From the NCBI GenBank assembly GCA_019309565.1, contig JAFDFZ010000066.1, positions 1 to 41,351 on the forward strand: a DNA stretch of 41,351 nt. The letters run 5' to 3'. Positions within the stretch are counted from its first letter, which is position 1. Each line of letters starts with the position of its first letter. This DNA is from Deltaproteobacteria bacterium (GTDB taxonomy: Bacteria > Desulfobacterota > Desulfobacteria > Desulfobacterales > SURF-15). Made by a program: the position numbers and the translations under genes. Below the pieces are notes generated by a model. That model did not search any database and was not told the DNA's origin. It was given only the letters and a program-made list of their open reading frames with translations. This document shows positions 16,348 through 25,095 of the stretch, piece by piece.

Positions 16348-16470
16348 TTAGGGCGTCATAACGAGCCAGTCGGTTTCCTTAAAAGAAAAAATAATTGTTA
16401 AAAAAACAGCAAAAACGAAAAAGATTTTCAGGAAGGCAGGATGGGTGGTCTCGCTTGCTTTCATCGTCAT
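16348..16470 (-). CDS. Small single-pass membrane protein, 40 residues
   Basis: ATG at 16470 to TAA at 16348-16350. A strong GGGGGAGG lies about 11 nt upstream, and the ORF begins about 20 nt after the stop of the GT4-like gene, ending 10 nt before the radical SAM gene. A short polar N-terminus (MTMKASETTHPAFL) is followed by the hydrophobic stretch KIFFVFAVFLTIIFSF and a short tail KETDWLVMTP, consistent with one membrane helix. It could be a real microprotein or the surviving N-terminus of a larger membrane protein such as a polymerase or flippase. I see no continuation in other frames. Confidence 0.45.
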   Translation of the reverse strand: MTMKASETTHPAFLKIFFVFAVFLTIIFSFKETDWLVMTP

Positions 16471-16490
16471 GTCGATTTTGCCTCCCCCGG

Positions 16491-17447
16491 TCAAAGGGCC
16501 TCGTAGACAGTTGTTAACGCCCTGACTACGGTTTGCTCGTTCCAGTGATATTTCATGAACTTACGGGAATACCTTCCTATTGCCTTCCTGTAATCCTGAT
16601 CGGTAGCCAGACGTGCCAGGTTTTTTTCCAGTTGGCTTTTATCCCTGGCAATAACCCAAGGCAGATCATCTGTTCCGGCAAATTTCTTGATATACATGAT
16701 ATTCCAGTCATCCAGCCCGGCGATTACAGGTTTTCCCTGGCTCAGGGATTCCAGGGATGAAACGCCGTAATAGCCCTGCATGTGGTCGAAAATTATGTGA
16801 CAGGCACGTTTTTTGACCAGACAGCGGCGATGGGGCATCATCTCGATGATCCTTAACTCGAGTTCCGGCAGATCTTCACGGGTCTGAAGCATCCGAACCA
16901 CCTCGATCAGGACGTCGGTGTTTTTCAGTTCCTTGCGGGTAGGTGCCTGGCCGATGACCACCGGCGGGTTTTCTGGCTCGGGGGCTGGTGCTATGAGAGG
17001 ATCGCTCAGGTCGACCAGGTTAGGTATCCAGGTGGCTTCGGGCACCAGGTGCAAAAGATCCGGAGTGCTCACCAGGACCTTTCGTTTGGATTTCTGGTAC
17101 TTGTCGCGATAGTATTCGGAGTTGGCCCGAAAATTTGGGTGACCATGATGATGATGGAGGATCTTTTTTCCCTTGATATAATCCCGGATCAGCAAGGGGC
17201 CCAGATGGGAGTTTTCATCCCTTAGAATATGGAAATGGAAAATGTCGGCATCTTTGAGTAGTTGTTCGATCTCTCCGTAGTCGTCGGCTTTGATGTCCGG
17301 TATATGAATGTCCTTTTCATAGGCAAAGCCGTACTTTTCGGCTGTAGTGATCAATCTGCAAGTATGCTCGGTGTACCGGTTGATTGCCTTGGTAAAGGCG
17401 ATTCCCATGCCAGCCGGATCGTTGTCGGTGATCATAAGGATGTGCAT
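16491..17447 (-). CDS. GT4-like (GT-B fold) glycosyltransferase
   Basis: A 318-residue protein. The N-terminal HILMITDNDPAGMGIAFTKA is a GT-B Rossmann entry; DIFHFHILRDENSHLGP and ILHHHHGHPNFR match the acceptor-side loops of family 4-like enzymes; YGVSSLESLSQGKPVIAG (about 228-245) is the nucleotide-sugar-binding helix with the conserved Glu of the EX7E region. No signal or membrane segment. The ATG at 17447 overlaps the end of the synthase/isomerase gene by 16 nt in another frame, so translation is probably coupled. Likely role: transfer of a sugar in assembly of the nonulosonate-containing glycan. Confidence 0.75.
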   Translation of the reverse strand: MHILMITDNDPAGMGIAFTKAINRYTEHTCRLITTAEKYGFAYEKDIHIPDIKADDYGEIEQLLKDADIFHFHILRDENSHLGPLLIRDYIKGKKILHHHHGHPNFRANSEYYRDKYQKSKRKVLVSTPDLLHLVPEATWIPNLVDLSDPLIAPAPEPENPPVVIGQAPTRKELKNTDVLIEVVRMLQTREDLPELELRIIEMMPHRRCLVKKRACHIIFDHMQGYYGVSSLESLSQGKPVIAGLDDWNIMYIKKFAGTDDLPWVIARDKSQLEKNLARLATDQDYRKAIGRYSRKFMKYHWNEQTVVRALTTVYEAL

Positions 17448-18673
17448 GGTCTTCTCATTTCGGAGGCGGATTTAAAGGACAATGGAACTGTTGCATTTCC
17501 CAGATGCCCCCGCCAGATCTCAGGCACCCAGGTTCCTGCATATCCCTTAAAGAGCGGCATTATTCTGTTAAAGTCGATGTCTCCTTCACCGATCTGCATC
17601 CCTTCTCCATCAAGGCCGTAGGCATCTGAAAAATGAATGTGCCGGATAAATGGGTACACGGTTTGGATGAAGGCGAAAAGATCCTTTTCCTTGGCGTTGC
17701 AGTAAAGAGCAGCATGAGAAAGATCAAAACAGATATTGATGCCGGTCTCTTCACAAAATTTCCGGATTTCATCCGCATCCATGAAATAGTTGCCCTTCCA
17801 CTGCCCTCCGAAATACCAGGGATACGGAGGCAGATTTTCAAGAAGCAGTTCGATGCCCGAATCGTCAATTTCTTTTAAGGATTTCAAAAGGGCGGATTTG
17901 AGCCGGTCCCTGTTCAGCTTGGTATTTAGACTCATGGCCCCGGGATGAACCACCACCTTCGGGGGCTTTTCGAAATAAGCGGCCATGCTGCGGGTAAGCG
18001 CTATGGTTTCTTGAACCTTGCGTATAGAGTCTTTCCGAATCGTTTCGTTTCCGCTGCAAAGATCAAGGATTCGGTCGCCTACATACTCCGGGGCATGAAC
18101 GATCAGGTACGGGATTCCAAGGCCGTTTAGTGAAAAAGAAAGTTGGAAGTCCTTATCGGCAAGATGAAACTCGATGGCCTTCGGAACGATATCCTTTACA
18201 TCACTGAACCTTGAGATCAACCCCCAGCAGCTGCGGAAAGTATTGTTGAAATCTGCAATCTTTCGGGCTTCGATGTCTTCCTGTAGAAAGAAATCCCCTT
18301 TTCGGATGAATCGATGAGCGGTTTTGCCCATCAATGAATCCATCTTGTTCGGAGGCAACCCTTTCCCCGGCCCCTTAACCCTGATCATTTCTTTTTTTAT
18401 CACCGTGCCCGGGCGAATGTCACAGGCTGCGATGAGGCTTTTCCCAAACAATTCTCGGTTGAGGATCTCGCCCCTTAGCAAAAAACGCCCGTTCCTTCCC
18501 ATGGCCTGATCCGCCACACGGATGTCGCGCACCAGGCGCTTTAATTCATAGGGCTCAAGACTGATTTTATGGTCCGGGCCTTTCATTTTCCTGTCAAGCG
18601 TGATGTGCTTTTCGATGATGCTGGCTCCCATGGAAGCTGCCACCAGGGGGATGGTGATACCAATGTCATGGCC
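17432..18673 (-). CDS. C-terminal part of a broken NeuB-type synthase: end of NeuB barrel, SAF domain, TIM-barrel isomerase-like domain
   Basis: The homologous frame begins at the Gly-His-Asp of the NeuB barrel (codon at 18671-18673), continues through SIIEKHITLDRKMKGPDHK (the NeuB active-site stretch), an SAF antifreeze-like domain (SLIAACDIRPGTVI ... GLPPNKMDSLMGK), and then about 260 residues of an AP_endonuc_2/xylose-isomerase-like TIM barrel (YLIVHAPEYVGDR, LLLENLPP, ICFDLSHAALY, HIHFSDAYG). The frame is open upstream to 18772, but those codons are antisense-like relative to the N-terminal part. An internal ATG at 18631 could start a product containing the isomerase domain, without a clear ribosome site. 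The fused barrel may catalyse a sugar isomerisation or epimerisation step in the same pathway. Confidence 0.75.
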   Translation of the reverse strand, partial: GHDIGITIPLVAASMGASIIEKHITLDRKMKGPDHKISLEPYELKRLVRDIRVADQAMGRNGRFLLRGEILNRELFGKSLIAACDIRPGTVIKKEMIRVKGPGKGLPPNKMDSLMGKTAHRFIRKGDFFLQEDIEARKIADFNNTFRSCWGLISRFSDVKDIVPKAIEFHLADKDFQLSFSLNGLGIPYLIVHAPEYVGDRILDLCSGNETIRKDSIRKVQETIALTRSMAAYFEKPPKVVVHPGAMSLNTKLNRDRLKSALLKSLKEIDDSGIELLLENLPPYPWYFGGQWKGNYFMDADEIRKFCEETGINICFDLSHAALYCNAKEKDLFAFIQTVYPFIRHIHFSDAYGLDGEGMQIGEGDIDFNRIMPLFKGYAGTWVPEIWRGHLGNATVPLSFKSASEMRRPCTSL

Positions 18674-19262
18674 GCACCTCACGCGGCCAGACCGGATAGA
18701 CACTGCGGCAGTGCAGTAGGGCAAACGGGATCTTTTTTCCCTTGAGCAGCAAAACTGCCCCTTCGATCTCATGCCAGTATGACATGCCCGTTGAGACCAA
18801 CATGGGCTTTCCCTTTTCTGCCACGTGGGAAAGCAGTTCGTGATTGGTCAAATCCGCTGATGCGATTTTAAAGGCGTTAACACCAAGCGTTTCTAGAAAA
18901 TCTGCGCTTAGGGCATCAAAAGGCGTGCAGAGAAATTCAAGCCCCCTGTCTTCGCAATACTGTTTAAGGTCAGAAAAGTCAGATTCCGCAAGTTCAACCT
19001 CTTTCAAGACGGGGATCATGTACTGGAAATTTTGCTCAAATTTCTCGGTTTCAGTTAATATGTCGTTTCGATACAGGCTTGGCAGGTGGCGCTTTTGAAA
19101 TTTCACGGCATCCACCTTTGCATCTGCTGCCACGTCTATCAGGGTTTTGGCTATCCTGGCATCTCCGTTGTGATTGATGCCGATCTCGGCGATGATATAT
19201 GTTGGTTGATTATTGCCGATAAGGCGAGAGCCGATCTGAATGGTATCCGATTTTTCAGTCAT
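18666..19262 (-). pseudogene. N-terminal part of a broken NeuB-type nonulosonic acid synthase
   Basis: From the ATG at 19262, 198 residues encode the first part of a NeuB/LegI/PseI barrel, which condenses a hexosamine-derived sugar with phosphoenolpyruvate: YIIAEIGINHNGD (22-34), DAVKFQKR, LEFLCTPFD, FKIASADLTNHELL, MLVSTGMS and FALLHCRSVYP. After PREV the frame runs into CGG CCA TGA, whereas the downstream homology (GHDIGIT...) lies in another frame and about 20 residues of the barrel are missing. The lesion sits in a perfect inverted repeat at 18669-18689. The frame is open upstream to 19430, but that would overlap the regulator gene, so 19262 is preferred. As sequenced the enzyme would be inactive. 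Confidence 0.75.
18669..18689. repeat. Perfect 7-bp inverted repeat at the NeuB lesion
   Basis: TGGCCGC (18669-18675) and GCGGCCA (18683-18689) flank a 7-nt loop. The point where NeuB homology is lost and the frame changes lies inside this hairpin, so the lesion could be a slippage or deletion event or an assembly fault. Confidence 0.8.
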
Positions 19263-19302
19263 AATAGGCCGTAGGTCCTGGCTGGTTTCGGTGATCGTAA
19301 AA

Positions 19303-19971
19303 TTACTTTCCCTTTCGTAAGCAGGTATGAATGGGCACCCCGTTGTTTTCCAGATCCGATAATTTCTTGATCTGAACTTGATCGCATACAAGCTGCCGAA
19401 CATGCTTGTGAATCTCTTCTTGTCTTGCAAAAGAGGTTATGATCACTGCATCGGGCTTAATACGATTCAATTGCTCGGGGGGCTGAATGATAAGACCATT
19501 GAAAGGCTTGCCCTGCTTGGAAGCATCGCTGTCAATAACCCCGATCATGACCAGTGGGGTTTCTTTTATGGCGGAATGAACGACTTCTGCGGTTTCCGCG
19601 GCTCCAAACAGGACGACGGTTCTAATTCCCTCCTCATAATAACCATTTAATATTTTAGCAAGTTCGCGTTTTACGAATCCATAGAGCTGGACAATATCGG
19701 TTGAATATAACAGTATGGATTCTCTCAGTGCTTTTTGTCCTGATGCGGTGAGATGGTAACTCTGTGTGCGATTAGTGGTTCCGGAAACCGTGATAAGGCC
19801 TTCTTGTTTTAGGCGTTTGATGTAATTGTTGACCATTGAACTGCTGATTCCGCTTTTTCTGCCTATGGCATGCTGGCTTATCTTCGGTGATTCATGGATC
19901 GTCAATAGAACCGAGAGACGACGCAATCGTTTGGTCGGCGATAGGAAACGGGAACTGACAGGTCTAATCAT
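19303..19971 (-). CDS. Winged-helix DNA-binding protein with Rossmann (PglD-like) C-terminal domain
   Basis: A 222-residue protein. Residues 15-82 form a MarR-like winged helix (ISQHAIGRKSGISSSMVNNY recognition region, LTASGQKAL wing end). Residues 117-195 are a Rossmann-like domain (TVVLFGAAETAEVVHSAI, MIGVIDSD, DAVIITSF) of the kind in PglD-type and CoA-binding proteins, possibly a sensor for a nucleotide or sugar metabolite. It is the first intact gene of the minus-strand glycan cluster, 40 nt before the NeuB-like gene, and is a natural candidate for cluster-specific regulator. Its start ATG overlaps the stop of a short remnant frame (ATGA). No strong ribosome site, so coupling with that frame is possible. 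Confidence 0.72.
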   Translation of the reverse strand: MIRPVSSRFLSPTKRLRRLSVLLTIHESPKISQHAIGRKSGISSSMVNNYIKRLKQEGLITVSGTTNRTQSYHLTASGQKALRESILLYSTDIVQLYGFVKRELAKILNGYYEEGIRTVVLFGAAETAEVVHSAIKETPLVMIGVIDSDASKQGKPFNGLIIQPPEQLNRIKPDAVIITSFARQEEIHKHVRQLVCDQVQIKKLSDLENNGVPIHTCLRKGK

Positions 19972-20129
19972 TTTAAAATGGTTTTAAATGATTGTTCATT
20001 AACTGATTGGACAGTATCAAAGAAATTTTTTTGACGATTGAAATCATCAATTGGAATGGATTCGACAAATTGGATGAAGTCGAACATAGCTCCGCTCTTT
20101 AAAATACAATGTGTATTTTGCCTTAACAT
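19968..20129 (-). CDS. Short reading frame coupled to the regulator gene, probably the 3' remnant of a lost gene
   Basis: ATG at 20129 to TGA at 19968-19970 gives 53 residues; an internal ATG at 20087 has GGAG just upstream. The TGA overlaps the regulator's ATG (ATGA). The frame stays open back to 20231 without a start codon, and the extended translation looks protein-like (FWLNGFKTAITDYIKLSDFI before the ATG, SIPIDDFNRQKNFFDT after it). This pattern suggests the end of a truncated gene still providing coupled translation to the regulator. I recognise no family. Confidence 0.35.
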   Translation of the reverse strand: MLRQNTHCILKSGAMFDFIQFVESIPIDDFNRQKNFFDTVQSVNEQSFKTILK

Positions 20130-20361
20130 TATGAAATCACTAAGTTTTATATAATCAGTAATGGCTGTTTTAAAACCGTTTAACCAAAAGATATTGAAAG
20201 CTGTATGTTTATCATCGGATAAAACAGCCTTTTACTTAAACATGGATGGTGGTGGAAGCAAAGTTCATGCCAGAAGTGATTTTCTAAAAAATAGCTATAA
20301 TTTTAGATAAATAGAAATAAATCTTAAGCAGGGCGCCATTGTTTTACCCTGGAAGAAGTTT

Positions 20362-20380
20362 CCGTTTACCCGGTAAACGG
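20362..20380. promoter_or_regulatory. 19-bp perfect palindrome, candidate operator
   Basis: CCGTTTACC, a central C, then GGTAAACGG: 9-bp arms with a 1-bp centre. This symmetry and length fit a dimeric regulator site. It lies about 390 bp upstream of the winged-helix regulator gene, which could bind it; that link is only inferred. Confidence 0.5.
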
Positions 20381-20528
20381 TTCCTGCTGAAAAGAAAGCG
20401 ATAAATAGGATATTTTTATGATTTTAAAGATATGGTGGTGTCAGAAAGTTGACGGTTCAGTCAATGAATGGATACTTGGTTTAAATTAAATATGGTTCAA
20501 CAAACCTCCGGTCTGGCATCCAAATTTG

Positions 20529-20557
20529 TTTACACTTAATTGTTTTCTATGTATAAT
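20529..20557 (+). promoter_or_regulatory. Strong sigma70-type promoter reading rightward
   Basis: TTTACA (20529-20534), 17-bp spacer, TATAAT (20552-20557). The predicted start is near 20564. No gene begins until the LD-carboxypeptidase at 20844; between them lies a terminator-like hairpin at 20655-20684 and the antisense of tRNA-Pro. Confidence 0.6.
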
Positions 20558-20563
20558 ATGTTT

Positions 20564-20693
20564 GTTGTTTAGAGGCGCACAGGCAGGCATTTGGATCAAA
20601 AGGGGCGAAGTGAAGGGCGAAGCATTTGGTTAACCGTACAAGAATCCAAAAAAAGAGCGATTTAGCAACAACGCTAAATCGCTCCTTTTGTTT
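20564..20693 (+). ncRNA. Candidate small RNA between a strong promoter and a bidirectional terminator
   Basis: The region from the predicted start of the 20529 promoter to the hairpin GAGCGATTTAGC/GCTAAATCGCTC and its CTTTTGTTT tail would give a transcript of about 130 nt. No convincing ORF lies in it. The U-run is interrupted on this strand, so termination may be partial and the same promoter may also feed the LD-carboxypeptidase gene. No known RNA family is recognised. Confidence 0.35.
20648..20684 (-). terminator. Rho-independent terminator of tRNA-Pro
   Basis: On the minus strand a 12-bp perfect stem (GAGCGATTTAGC with GCTAAATCGCTC, 6-nt loop) is followed by seven T residues. It lies 17 nt after the tRNA 3' end. 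Confidence 0.85.
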
Positions 20694-20701
20694 GGAACAT
20701 C

Positions 20702-20778
<77 letters not shown>

Positions 20779-20792
20779 AAGTATTTTTATAT

Positions 20793-20821
20793 TTTGTAAC
20801 ATCCGAAACCTGGTTTGTCAA
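20793..20821 (-). promoter_or_regulatory. Promoter of tRNA-Pro
   Basis: On the minus strand: TTGACA (20816-20821), 17-bp spacer, TACAAA (20793-20798), ending 14 nt before the tRNA 5' end. Confidence 0.65.
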
Positions 20822-20843
20822 GAAAAAGGCGGTGAGCAGAAAG

Positions 20844-21752
20844 GTGCACTCCACGCCGATATATCCTAAACGTTTGATTAAAGGAGATACCATCGGGGTT
20901 GTTGCCCCGGCAAGCCCATTTGATGAGAATCGGTTTTATACCGGAATTGAAGTCCTAAAAGCCATGGGCTTTAAGGTGGTTTATGCACAAGGTCTTTTTC
21001 ACAAAGATGGCTACCTTGCCGGATCGGATTATCACCGATCTGTACAACTGCAGAGATTTTTTGAAGACGATTCCATTAAAGGCATTATATGTGCAAGAGG
21101 TGGATTCGGGTCTATTCGGGTACTGCCTTATTTGAATTTTAAATCCATAGAAAATAATCCGAAATGTTTCATTGGCTTCAGTGATATTACCGCTCTGTTA
21201 TCAACGTTTTTTAAAGAATCCGCCCTGGTAACGTTTCATGGCCCAACGATAATGACACTGGCTACCGCATCAAAAAAATCTCGGGATGCGTTTCTGGCTG
21301 CCGTATCTTTCGCAGCCCCCATTCGAATAACCACTTCAACTGGAATAACTCTGCAGGCTGGTGTCGCTTGCGGCCGCGTGGTGGGTGGAAACCTGACAAC
21401 CCTTTGTCATCTGCTTGGAACTCCCTTTCAGCCAGAGCTGGATGGTCGCATTCTTATTATTGAGGATACCGGGGAGACGGGTTATCGGATCGATCGGATG
21501 CTTACCCAAATGAAATTGTCGGGTTGTTTAAATGGCATTGTCGGATTAGGCCTTGGATCTTTCCGTGGCTGTGGTAAGATAGAGGAAATTTATCGTATTG
21601 TTCAGAATATTTTTTTTGATATGAACATTCCAGTGCTTGGTGGATTGCCAATAGGACATGGTAGAACCAATCTGACCATCCCCCTGGGAGCCGTTGCAAC
21701 CTTGGATTCAGTAAAAAAGGAGCTGATTTTTCATGAGCCGGCAACCACCTGA
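20844..21752 (+). CDS. LD-carboxypeptidase (peptidase S66 family)
   Basis: From the GTG at 20844 the protein is 302 residues, the usual length of LdcA/MccF-type serine peptidases. The order is [19 protein letters not shown] (7-25), the conserved ARGGFGS, the nucleophile elbow GFSDITAL with Ser113, then [31 protein letters not shown] with the catalytic Glu, and a late GLPIGHG with the catalytic His. The family cleaves the terminal D-Ala of murein tetrapeptides during cell-wall recycling. The frame is open into the antisense of tRNA-Pro, so an upstream start is excluded; GTG at 20832 is an alternative, but GGTGAG lies 7 nt before 20844. It precedes a beta-lactamase-fold hydrolase and the mre operon, consistent with a cell-wall role. 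Confidence 0.85.
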   Translation: MHSTPIYPKRLIKGDTIGVVAPASPFDENRFYTGIEVLKAMGFKVVYAQGLFHKDGYLAGSDYHRSVQLQRFFEDDSIKGIICARGGFGSIRVLPYLNFKSIENNPKCFIGFSDITALLSTFFKESALVTFHGPTIMTLATASKKSRDAFLAAVSFAAPIRITTSTGITLQAGVACGRVVGGNLTTLCHLLGTPFQPELDGRILIIEDTGETGYRIDRMLTQMKLSGCLNGIVGLGLGSFRGCGKIEEIYRIVQNIFFDMNIPVLGGLPIGHGRTNLTIPLGAVATLDSVKKELIFHEPATT

Positions 21753-21777
21753 CTGCCTGATGGGAAGTTAAACTCAA

Positions 21778-22920
21778 TTGAAGGATAATCGGATCACACA
21801 ACCAGAAGTTGGATTCTCTATGGCCCGGGTGGACAGCCTCATGGAAGCGGCTGTTGCAGATGGCGTGTTCCCGGGAGGGGTTCTTCTGGTTGGAGATCAC
21901 AACACTCCTCTTTTTTTTAAGGCATACGGATATGCCAATATATTTTCAAAGCGTGAAATGAAACGGGATACAGTGTTCGATCTTGCATCTCTCACCAAAC
22001 CGCTTGCCACTACTTTGGCGATCATGAAACTGATTCAGACCTCTAAGTTAAAGCTAGACGAGAGGCTTGGATCGGTTCTCGGTCCATTACAGGGTACAGA
22101 AAAGTCCGATATAACCATACAACAACTCTTGTCCCATACTTCCGGGCTTGCGGCATACCGTCCGTTCTACAGGGAACTGTCCGGCATGTTCATCGACAAG
22201 AGAAGGTCCGCCTTAAGAGATCAACTCACTAAAGCCCCCCTGGAATGCGAGGTGGGACATCGTGTTATTTACAGTGATCTTGGTTTCATGATCTTAAGCT
22301 GGGTGGTTGAATCGGTTTCAGGAAAACGGCTTGATATTTACCTGGCAGAAGAAATATATCAGCCCCTTGGATTAAACAAGCTCTTTTTTGTCGACCTGCA
22401 GGCGGAATCTGCCAAAGATGATTTTGCAGCCACGGAGCAATGCCCGTGGCGTAAGCGCCTTATCGAGGGTGCGGTGCACGATGAAAACGCCTATGTAGTC
22501 GGCGGTATCGAAGGCCACGCCGGGCTTTTCGGGACCGCTTACGATGTGTATCGCCTGGCGGCGGCGCTTTTACAGGTCTTCAACGGAACTCTATCAACTA
22601 AAACATCGTTATTTGACAGGGGGCTTGTTTGCCAGTTTTTTACCAGGCAAAAAGCGGCAAACCGTGCACTTGGGTTTGATATGCCATCTCCTTGCCAGTC
22701 AAGCAGTGGCAACTATTTTTCTTCTCGAACAGTAGGACATCTGGGATTTACAGGAACCTCTTTTTGGATGGATCTTGAGCACTCGATCATTGTTATACTT
22801 TTGACGAATCGGATCCATCCGAATCGAGACAATGAGAAGATAAAGGCGTTTCGTCCCGAACTGCACGATGCAGTGATGATGCAGATAATAAGGGTAAGGA
22901 CATGGAATAAAGGCATGTAA
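21778..22920 (+). CDS. Serine hydrolase of the beta-lactamase class C / PBP4*-like family
   Basis: A 380-residue protein. The catalytic Ser71-x-x-Lys74 is in DLASLTKPLATT, the second motif Tyr165-Ser-Asp in RVIYSDLGF (YSN in most relatives), and the third motif is HLGFTGTSFW near residue 321 (HTG-type). IEGHAGLFGTA is also typical of class C/esterase-like members. No clear signal peptide is visible, so it may be cytoplasmic, unlike true beta-lactamases. Start: TTG at 21778 with GGGAAG 10 nt upstream; the ATG at 21820 is an alternative without ribosome site. It follows the LD-carboxypeptidase by 25 nt and precedes mreB, so a peptidoglycan-peptide substrate is likely. Confidence 0.8.
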   Translation: MKDNRITQPEVGFSMARVDSLMEAAVADGVFPGGVLLVGDHNTPLFFKAYGYANIFSKREMKRDTVFDLASLTKPLATTLAIMKLIQTSKLKLDERLGSVLGPLQGTEKSDITIQQLLSHTSGLAAYRPFYRELSGMFIDKRRSALRDQLTKAPLECEVGHRVIYSDLGFMILSWVVESVSGKRLDIYLAEEIYQPLGLNKLFFVDLQAESAKDDFAATEQCPWRKRLIEGAVHDENAYVVGGIEGHAGLFGTAYDVYRLAAALLQVFNGTLSTKTSLFDRGLVCQFFTRQKAANRALGFDMPSPCQSSSGNYFSSRTVGHLGFTGTSFWMDLEHSIIVILLTNRIHPNRDNEKIKAFRPELHDAVMMQIIRVRTWNKGM

Positions 22921-23204
22921 TTTGCATAGATTATAACCGAACATGCTAACAATGCAAAAAATCCCGGAAGATGTCAGGGGAATTTTTAGTGAACCACTTA
23001 TAATCAACAACAGGTAATTTCCGCTTGTAATAAAAGAGTAGTTTTGGTAATTAATTTTAATTTTACTTTCCGGAAGTTATTTAGGAGGGATTCAGCTTAG
23101 AAGGGAGGGTTGTGTGATGGAGGTGCCCTGAAGAGGATTTATAGAAACGCAGGTCAAGCATTCGAACCATCAATCCGATGCACGGTTTGTGTAAAATCCA
23201 ATGA

Positions 23205-24254
<1,050 letters not shown>

Positions 24255-24258
24255 CCTC

Positions 24259-25095
24259 ATGTTCTCAAAGAAGACCTTAGTGATTATCGGCATCATTATT
24301 CTGCTGGCCGTGAACATCACCTTCCTTACCATATCCAGCCGACGGCGATATTCATCATATCAACCAGGACGGATCACTTTGTTTATCGTGGCCCCTTTCC
24401 AGGAAATCGTAACCCAGTCTCTTCGTTTTGTCAGAGACGTTTGGAATCATTATTTTTTTCTTGTTGCCGTAGCCAAAGAAAACCAGCAGCTAAAGAGGCA
24501 GCTCAGCATCGCAGTTGAGAAGAACCGGCAATTGGTCGAAATCGAACTGTCCAATGAGCGACTTCGTAATTTGCTGAATTTCCAAAAAAACGTAACGGAA
24601 CGGGTTCTTGCCGCCGAGGTGATTGGTAAAGATCCCTCACCGTGGTTTAAGACGATTATTGTGGACAAAGGCAGCCTTGACGGTGTTAAGAAAGGACTGC
24701 CGGTGGTGATACCAGAAGGAATTGTTGGGCAAGTGATTGAAGTCTCCTCACGCCACTCAAAGGTGCTGCTGATAATTGATACCAACAGCGCTGTGGATGC
24801 GCTCATACAAAGAACCCGCTTTCGGGGGTTGATCAAGGGATCGATAGGGGGTAAATGTCTTTTTAAATACGTGTTAAGAAAACATGATATTCGTGTCGGA
24901 GATACGGTGATCTCCTCTGGACTGGATGGGGTCTATCCGAAAGGGCTTTCAATCGGTAAAGTGTTCGGGGTTATTCGGCGAAATGCCGGAATATTTCAAG
25001 AGGTGACTGTAACCCCATATGTTGATTTTGAAAAGATTGAAGAAGTCCTTATCGTTATGAACCCTGGAGTGCACGAGCTTTTTAGCCTGCGATGA
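24259..25095 (+). CDS. mreC: Rod shape-determining protein MreC
   Basis: A 278-residue protein. One N-terminal membrane helix (LVIIGIIILLAVNITFLTI, residues 6-24), then a coiled coil (about 70-112, KENQQLKRQLSIAVEKNRQL) and the beta-rich MreC domain (AAEVIGKDPSPWFKTIIVDKG, GLPVVIPEGIVGQV, LDGVYPKGLSIGKV). It is periplasmic and links MreB filaments to PBP2/RodA. It starts 4 nt after the mreB stop and overlaps mreD by 4 nt (ATGA). Confidence 0.93.
   Translation: MFSKKTLVIIGIIILLAVNITFLTISSRRRYSSYQPGRITLFIVAPFQEIVTQSLRFVRDVWNHYFFLVAVAKENQQLKRQLSIAVEKNRQLVEIELSNERLRNLLNFQKNVTERVLAAEVIGKDPSPWFKTIIVDKGSLDGVKKGLPVVIPEGIVGQVIEVSSRHSKVLLIIDTNSAVDALIQRTRFRGLIKGSIGGKCLFKYVLRKHDIRVGDTVISSGLDGVYPKGLSIGKVFGVIRRNAGIFQEVTVTPYVDFEKIEEVLIVMNPGVHELFSLR

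Larger units (their letters stand above)
19972..20701. other. Long intergenic region with palindrome, plus-strand promoter and tRNA terminator
   Basis: About 730 bp of AT-rich DNA without a full gene. It holds the remnant frame (to 20231), a 19-bp perfect palindrome at 20362-20380, a strong plus-strand promoter at 20529-20557, and the terminator hairpin at 20648-20690. Nothing else is supportable between 20381 and 20528. Confidence 0.6.
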
